From: Tetragonia tetragonoides
Taxonomy: Eukaryota > Streptophyta > Magnoliopsida > Caryophyllales > Aizoaceae
DNA length: 64,000 nucleotides
NCBI GenBank assembly: GCA_038025085.1
Contig: CM076146.1
Coordinates: forward strand, 14,501,001 to 14,565,000
Direction: 5' to 3'
The notes under the pieces are model-generated. The model made no database searches, was not told the DNA's origin, and was given only the letters and a program-made list of their open reading frames with translations. The stretch's first letter is position 1, and each line of letters begins with the position of its first letter. The translations under genes and the position numbers were made by a program. This document shows, one piece after another, positions 60,902 to 64,000 of the stretch.

Positions 60902-62435
60902 TGTAGACACCCTAAACGGTTCTCATCCCCTAGCACCGCAAAGCCCGATGATGATGGTAATGGATTAACATGGACGTAAGTAGAAAAGGACATTGCTCGG
61001 AAATCTAAACCAAATTCCTTGAAACCTCAGTCTTTGGATAGCCCTTGTTATAAGGATTCCAACGCCTTTGACCTTGCCTCAATTAGGCGCCCGGATCAAG
61101 AGATATTGCGTCTTGAAGATTTGGGTAAAAACCGCACAATCCCGAACCCCTGGGCGAGCCCAAGGGCAATTTCGTAATTTACTGAGCACAAAAGTCAAAA
61201 ATCCCTAGTCGCGCGCGCGCCTTTGGTTCGAGCGGCTAACTCTATCAACCCGGCAGCACACGCGTGACAGCAGAGGCCCTCAGGGCACGCCGCTGAGCTT
61301 CAGCTGCAGCCGCTGAGCTTCAGCTGCTGGCCTCCTGCTGCCCTCCGGGTAGCCGCTGGGCCGAGTTTGGCACCGGGTTTGCAACCCTAGGCCCCTAATT
61401 TCGTCCCCTAACTCTATGAATATTCCCTTTCACCCTCTTTTGAGGGAGGTTGGTCAGAGTATAATTTTGAGAGCAATTTGAGAGCACAAATCCCCCAAAT
61501 CATAGAGAATTCAGAATTTGAAGACTCAAGTAAGCCATTGCACCCAACCTAGCACCCAAGATTGAAGAGCAATTTCAATTCTACTAGTCTCGTTCGAATA
61601 GAACGTCCAGGTTAACCATCCTGAGGGCCTAAATCTCTTATTAAAGTTCTTCTTTTATTATTTATAATCATGTTTTATTTAGCTTTTGATTATGGTTAAG
61701 TAATTATGCATGTTTTGACCCTTGTAAATAATTATGCATGTAAGTTTAATTTAAAGTTCGCATCCTTTTATTAGTTTATGCAAGTTTGCATCTTTTTCAT
61801 GTTTGTGCATGCATATAGCAACCTCCTAGGTTTATTTTAGCATAAAGTTATTATTTTTGCATCGTTCTTCTATTGAAGTTACTAACAAATTTATTGATCT
61901 GCATATGCAATACTTGGCGCGTTTAGCAAAGTGTGGTAGGTTGGAGCGTTTTTATTATTGCTCTTATCTTTTGTTTGTGCTTGATAAATAATATACATGC
62001 AAATTTGATATAATATGTGCAAAGTGATAATGGTAGATAATTTGGTTGTCTTTAACCCGCCTAGTTAAATGTATGATCTTGGACGACCGGATTTGTATGA
62101 AACCATATAGCAAAAATAAATATTTGACATGGATAGGCTTAGTAGAGGCTGTTGATTCGGGTGATTTAGATGAGATTCGTTTTGTTTATTTCGTACCTAT
62201 ACCCCCGAACTCAATATTTAGCCTCTTGGGTATGAGTCAACTCCCAATAGGAATTGGGTGCACTTTTTGATGGTTTCCCAATTGTTTTCTAAAAATTGGT
62301 GGCGACTTCATTGCTTGCAAATTATTATTCCCCGTTACAATTGAATTTAAATTGCATATGACGTATTATTTAAGAGCAATAAATTCCAACATGAAAGTGC
62401 TCTCAAATTAGCATCGGAAAGGCGAGGGTTCTTAC
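60902..62435 (+). repeat. 3' LTR of the Tat element
   Basis: It starts TGTAGACACCC, ends GGGTTCTTACA and is followed by CCGGG. It is shorter than the 5' LTR, mainly through the 20-bp hairpin repeat and neighbouring sequence (61289-61370), and its TATA box is mutated. Confidence 0.92.
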
Positions 62436-62440
62436 ACCGG

Positions 62441-63169
62441 GTTAAAAAATACTATAATTATATCTTTCTCAAAAAAAAAAAAAAACATAATTCTATTTAT
62501 CACTTTTGACATATAAAAAAAAAAGTTATGTCTCAAACCCTTAATTAATCTATATGTTGTTATTATTACTCTTAGACTAATGTGCTAGCAAATTAATTTA
62601 ATAGCTTTTGTTTAATGCTATAAACAAAAAGGTTGTCACAAATCTGTTGTTTTTGTACAAACTAAATAATTGAATTTATTTAGGGAGAAGGCTTGAAGGT
62701 GAGTTTATAATTATTTTGTTACTTGCTGTTCTACTTCACTTTTATCTTTTTAAAAATTCCTGGTTGATTAAATGTAAAATTAAAGAAGTGAAACTTTTTC
62801 CTAAAATCACATCCCGCGTTCATACCTTACTATGGTTGATGTTTGATAATATGAGGAGTATTTTTATTGTCATGATAAGAAAATTCGACTTTCTGATTAT
62901 TTTAAAGTATCTACCTCAAATATATACAATGATAATATATTAAAATTAAATTAAAATTAAAACAACTAGTCAAACATAAACTAGATGCAACACATGGGCC
63001 ACCAAGTTTTTGGGATACTTGATGATCACAAATCACCAAAATTTTCAGAATAATTTGTAGGATCCGATCTGATCATTCTTGCTCCCCTTCGAAATCTATA
63101 ACCCAATCAGCATTATTCTCAAGGTCGTAACAAGGTTTTAATTTTGTTTCTAATCTCATACCGGTTACA
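62441..63169. other. AT-rich intergenic DNA
   Basis: A and T runs and chance ORFs only (for example 62716-62943). No element border is seen. Confidence 0.5.
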
Positions 63170-63907
63170 CGATAATGCTTTTTCCTACACATGGCGGACC
63201 CCATGTAGGCCAATATTTTGAGATAACATGGGACATATCAATCTTGTTAGGCGGCCAGATCACGTCTTGATAATCCATCAACTTCCACTGCAATATCTCA
63301 TTACTGTAATGTTTCTTAAAAAAAAGTTGGGAAACCATTCAAGTGTGGGAAATAATATTGCTGAAGTACATCATAAGAGTACTCAACTAGCTTATCAAGT
63401 TCTGCTAGAACTCCAAATTCTTCACGAGCCAAATCAAATAGAGGAGACTGTGTAGCAGAGAAAATAATGGACCGAAGAAATCAATCTGTTGAGACAAAAG
63501 CTTTCGTTTGCAGGATTGCCTTTATGGAGGGAAGGTGGAACACAATTACGACCAATGGGCTTCCACGACTTGGAGTTGGATCCAACTATCATAATCTCAT
63601 ACTTGATATACCACTGTTTGTCCTTGGGACAAAAATCTCGATAGATATTGTAAACTGGTGCACCTTACAACTTTGTACGCCCTCTTTTGATTGGATCAAA
63701 CCCCAAGGAACACCATACTTCTCTACAAATATAACCCAGGGGAAGACGACACAAGGAATATCCCTTTAGGAGTACTAAGAAATCCTTGCTTCTAACGCTA
63801 AAAAGCAAGATAGATGCATTGAAATCAGATTTATCAAAGAAACAAGCTAGGCCATCGTAAAAGTTGGATAAGTAGTGCCCATCATGACGATATAGGATGG
63901 TTGGCAA
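63170..63907 (-). pseudogene. Decayed F-box-associated-domain protein gene
   Basis: On the minus strand, shifting frames give CRLPLGYICREVWCSLGFDP (from about 63735), then YEIMIVGSNSKSWKPIGRN, SPLFDLAREEFGVL and EILQWKLMDYQDVIWPP, in the order expected of the F-box-associated domain (FGFDP; YE..T.GS..W..I; FDLA.EEF; WKLKDY). An N-terminal open part runs from 63907. Stops occur after FDPIKRGRTKL and before the FDLAREEF segment. I see no clear F-box helix at the start. Plant genomes carry many such dead copies. Confidence 0.5.
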
Positions 63908-64000
63908 GGAAATAAAAATGCCCTTTGTTATATTTAATGAAGTGTTGTTGTTGTTGTAGGGGAATTTATGGGATAGTTCAATGAGATATCGATATTAGTC

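Larger units (their letters stand above)
44928..62435 (+). mobile_element. Tat/Ogre-lineage Ty3/gypsy retrotransposon with two antisense genes, 17.5 kb
   Basis: LTRs of 1577 and 1534 bp start (T)GTAGACAC and end GGGTTCTTACA. A primer-site-like TGGAGACTTCACTGGGGA follows the 5' LTR, and GTGGGGGCTTT precedes the 3' LTR. Sense genes are gag, protease (DNGS), RT (YVDD), RNase H, a second RNase H of archaeal type (YFDGASNQKGFGVG) and integrase. The second RNase H is the mark of the Tat lineage. Between integrase and the 3' LTR lie two antisense multi-exon genes, GC-rich palindromic blocks and a 66-bp tandem repeat. Extra antisense ORFs in this place are known for Tat elements. The sense genes are heavily broken. 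Confidence 0.93.

Overview
The window is nuclear DNA of a flowering plant, most likely a eudicot. Host genes carry GT-AG introns in AT-rich DNA, one is the nuclear gene for a mitochondrial ATP synthase subunit, and most of the rest is LTR retrotransposons, Helitrons, hAT-like elements, a LINE and a SINE of plant type. I cannot name the species from sequence alone.

Left part (1-15.4 kb) is a nest of retrotransposons. A reverse-oriented Tat-type LTR is cut by the window edge (1-188). An old Tekay-type LTR (189-1736, continuing at 13896-14443) has been split by a complete Tekay/Del-like Ty3/gypsy element (1737-13890, target duplication GTAAT, LTRs about 2.86 kb). The old LTR itself abuts a decayed LINE (14.7-15.4 kb). 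The complete Tekay element has a gag-pol in one frame with five internal stop codons, an extra open ORF before gag, and a doubled polypurine-tract module.

Middle part (17.6-38.7 kb) holds the three host genes. First is a nine-exon mitochondrial ATP synthase beta subunit gene (17611-20903, +). Next, after a minus-strand Helitron (22068-25456), comes a five-exon PKIWI502-type FAD/NAD(P)-binding oxidoreductase gene (26384-35208, +) whose 5.3 kb first intron and 2.4 kb fourth intron are filled with hAT-like, SINE and gypsy debris. Last is a convergent gene for a small Lys/Arg/Ser-rich nuclear protein (36031-36642, -) with an intron in its 5' UTR. A cluster of Helitron ends and a truncated MITE follows (38684-42567).

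Right part (44.9-62.4 kb) is one 17.5 kb Tat/Ogre-lineage element (target duplication CCGGG, LTRs about 1.55 kb). Its sense genes, gag and protease-RT-RNaseH-RNaseH-integrase, are broken by many stops and frameshifts. Between integrase and 3' LTR it carries two antisense multi-exon genes related to the plant mobile domain (PMD/DUF7745-like) proteins. One (56201-54606) is fully open over 499 codons and has its own TATA box; the other (59779-56987) is decayed. The 5' regions of both antisense genes carry GC-rich GCCGCTGAG/CTCAGCGGC palindromes like those upstream of the LTR TATA box. A 66-bp, frame-keeping tandem repeat lies before the 3' polypurine tract. This element is the most interesting thing in the window.

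The right edge (62.4-64 kb) is AT-rich and holds what looks like a decayed F-box-associated-domain gene on the minus strand.
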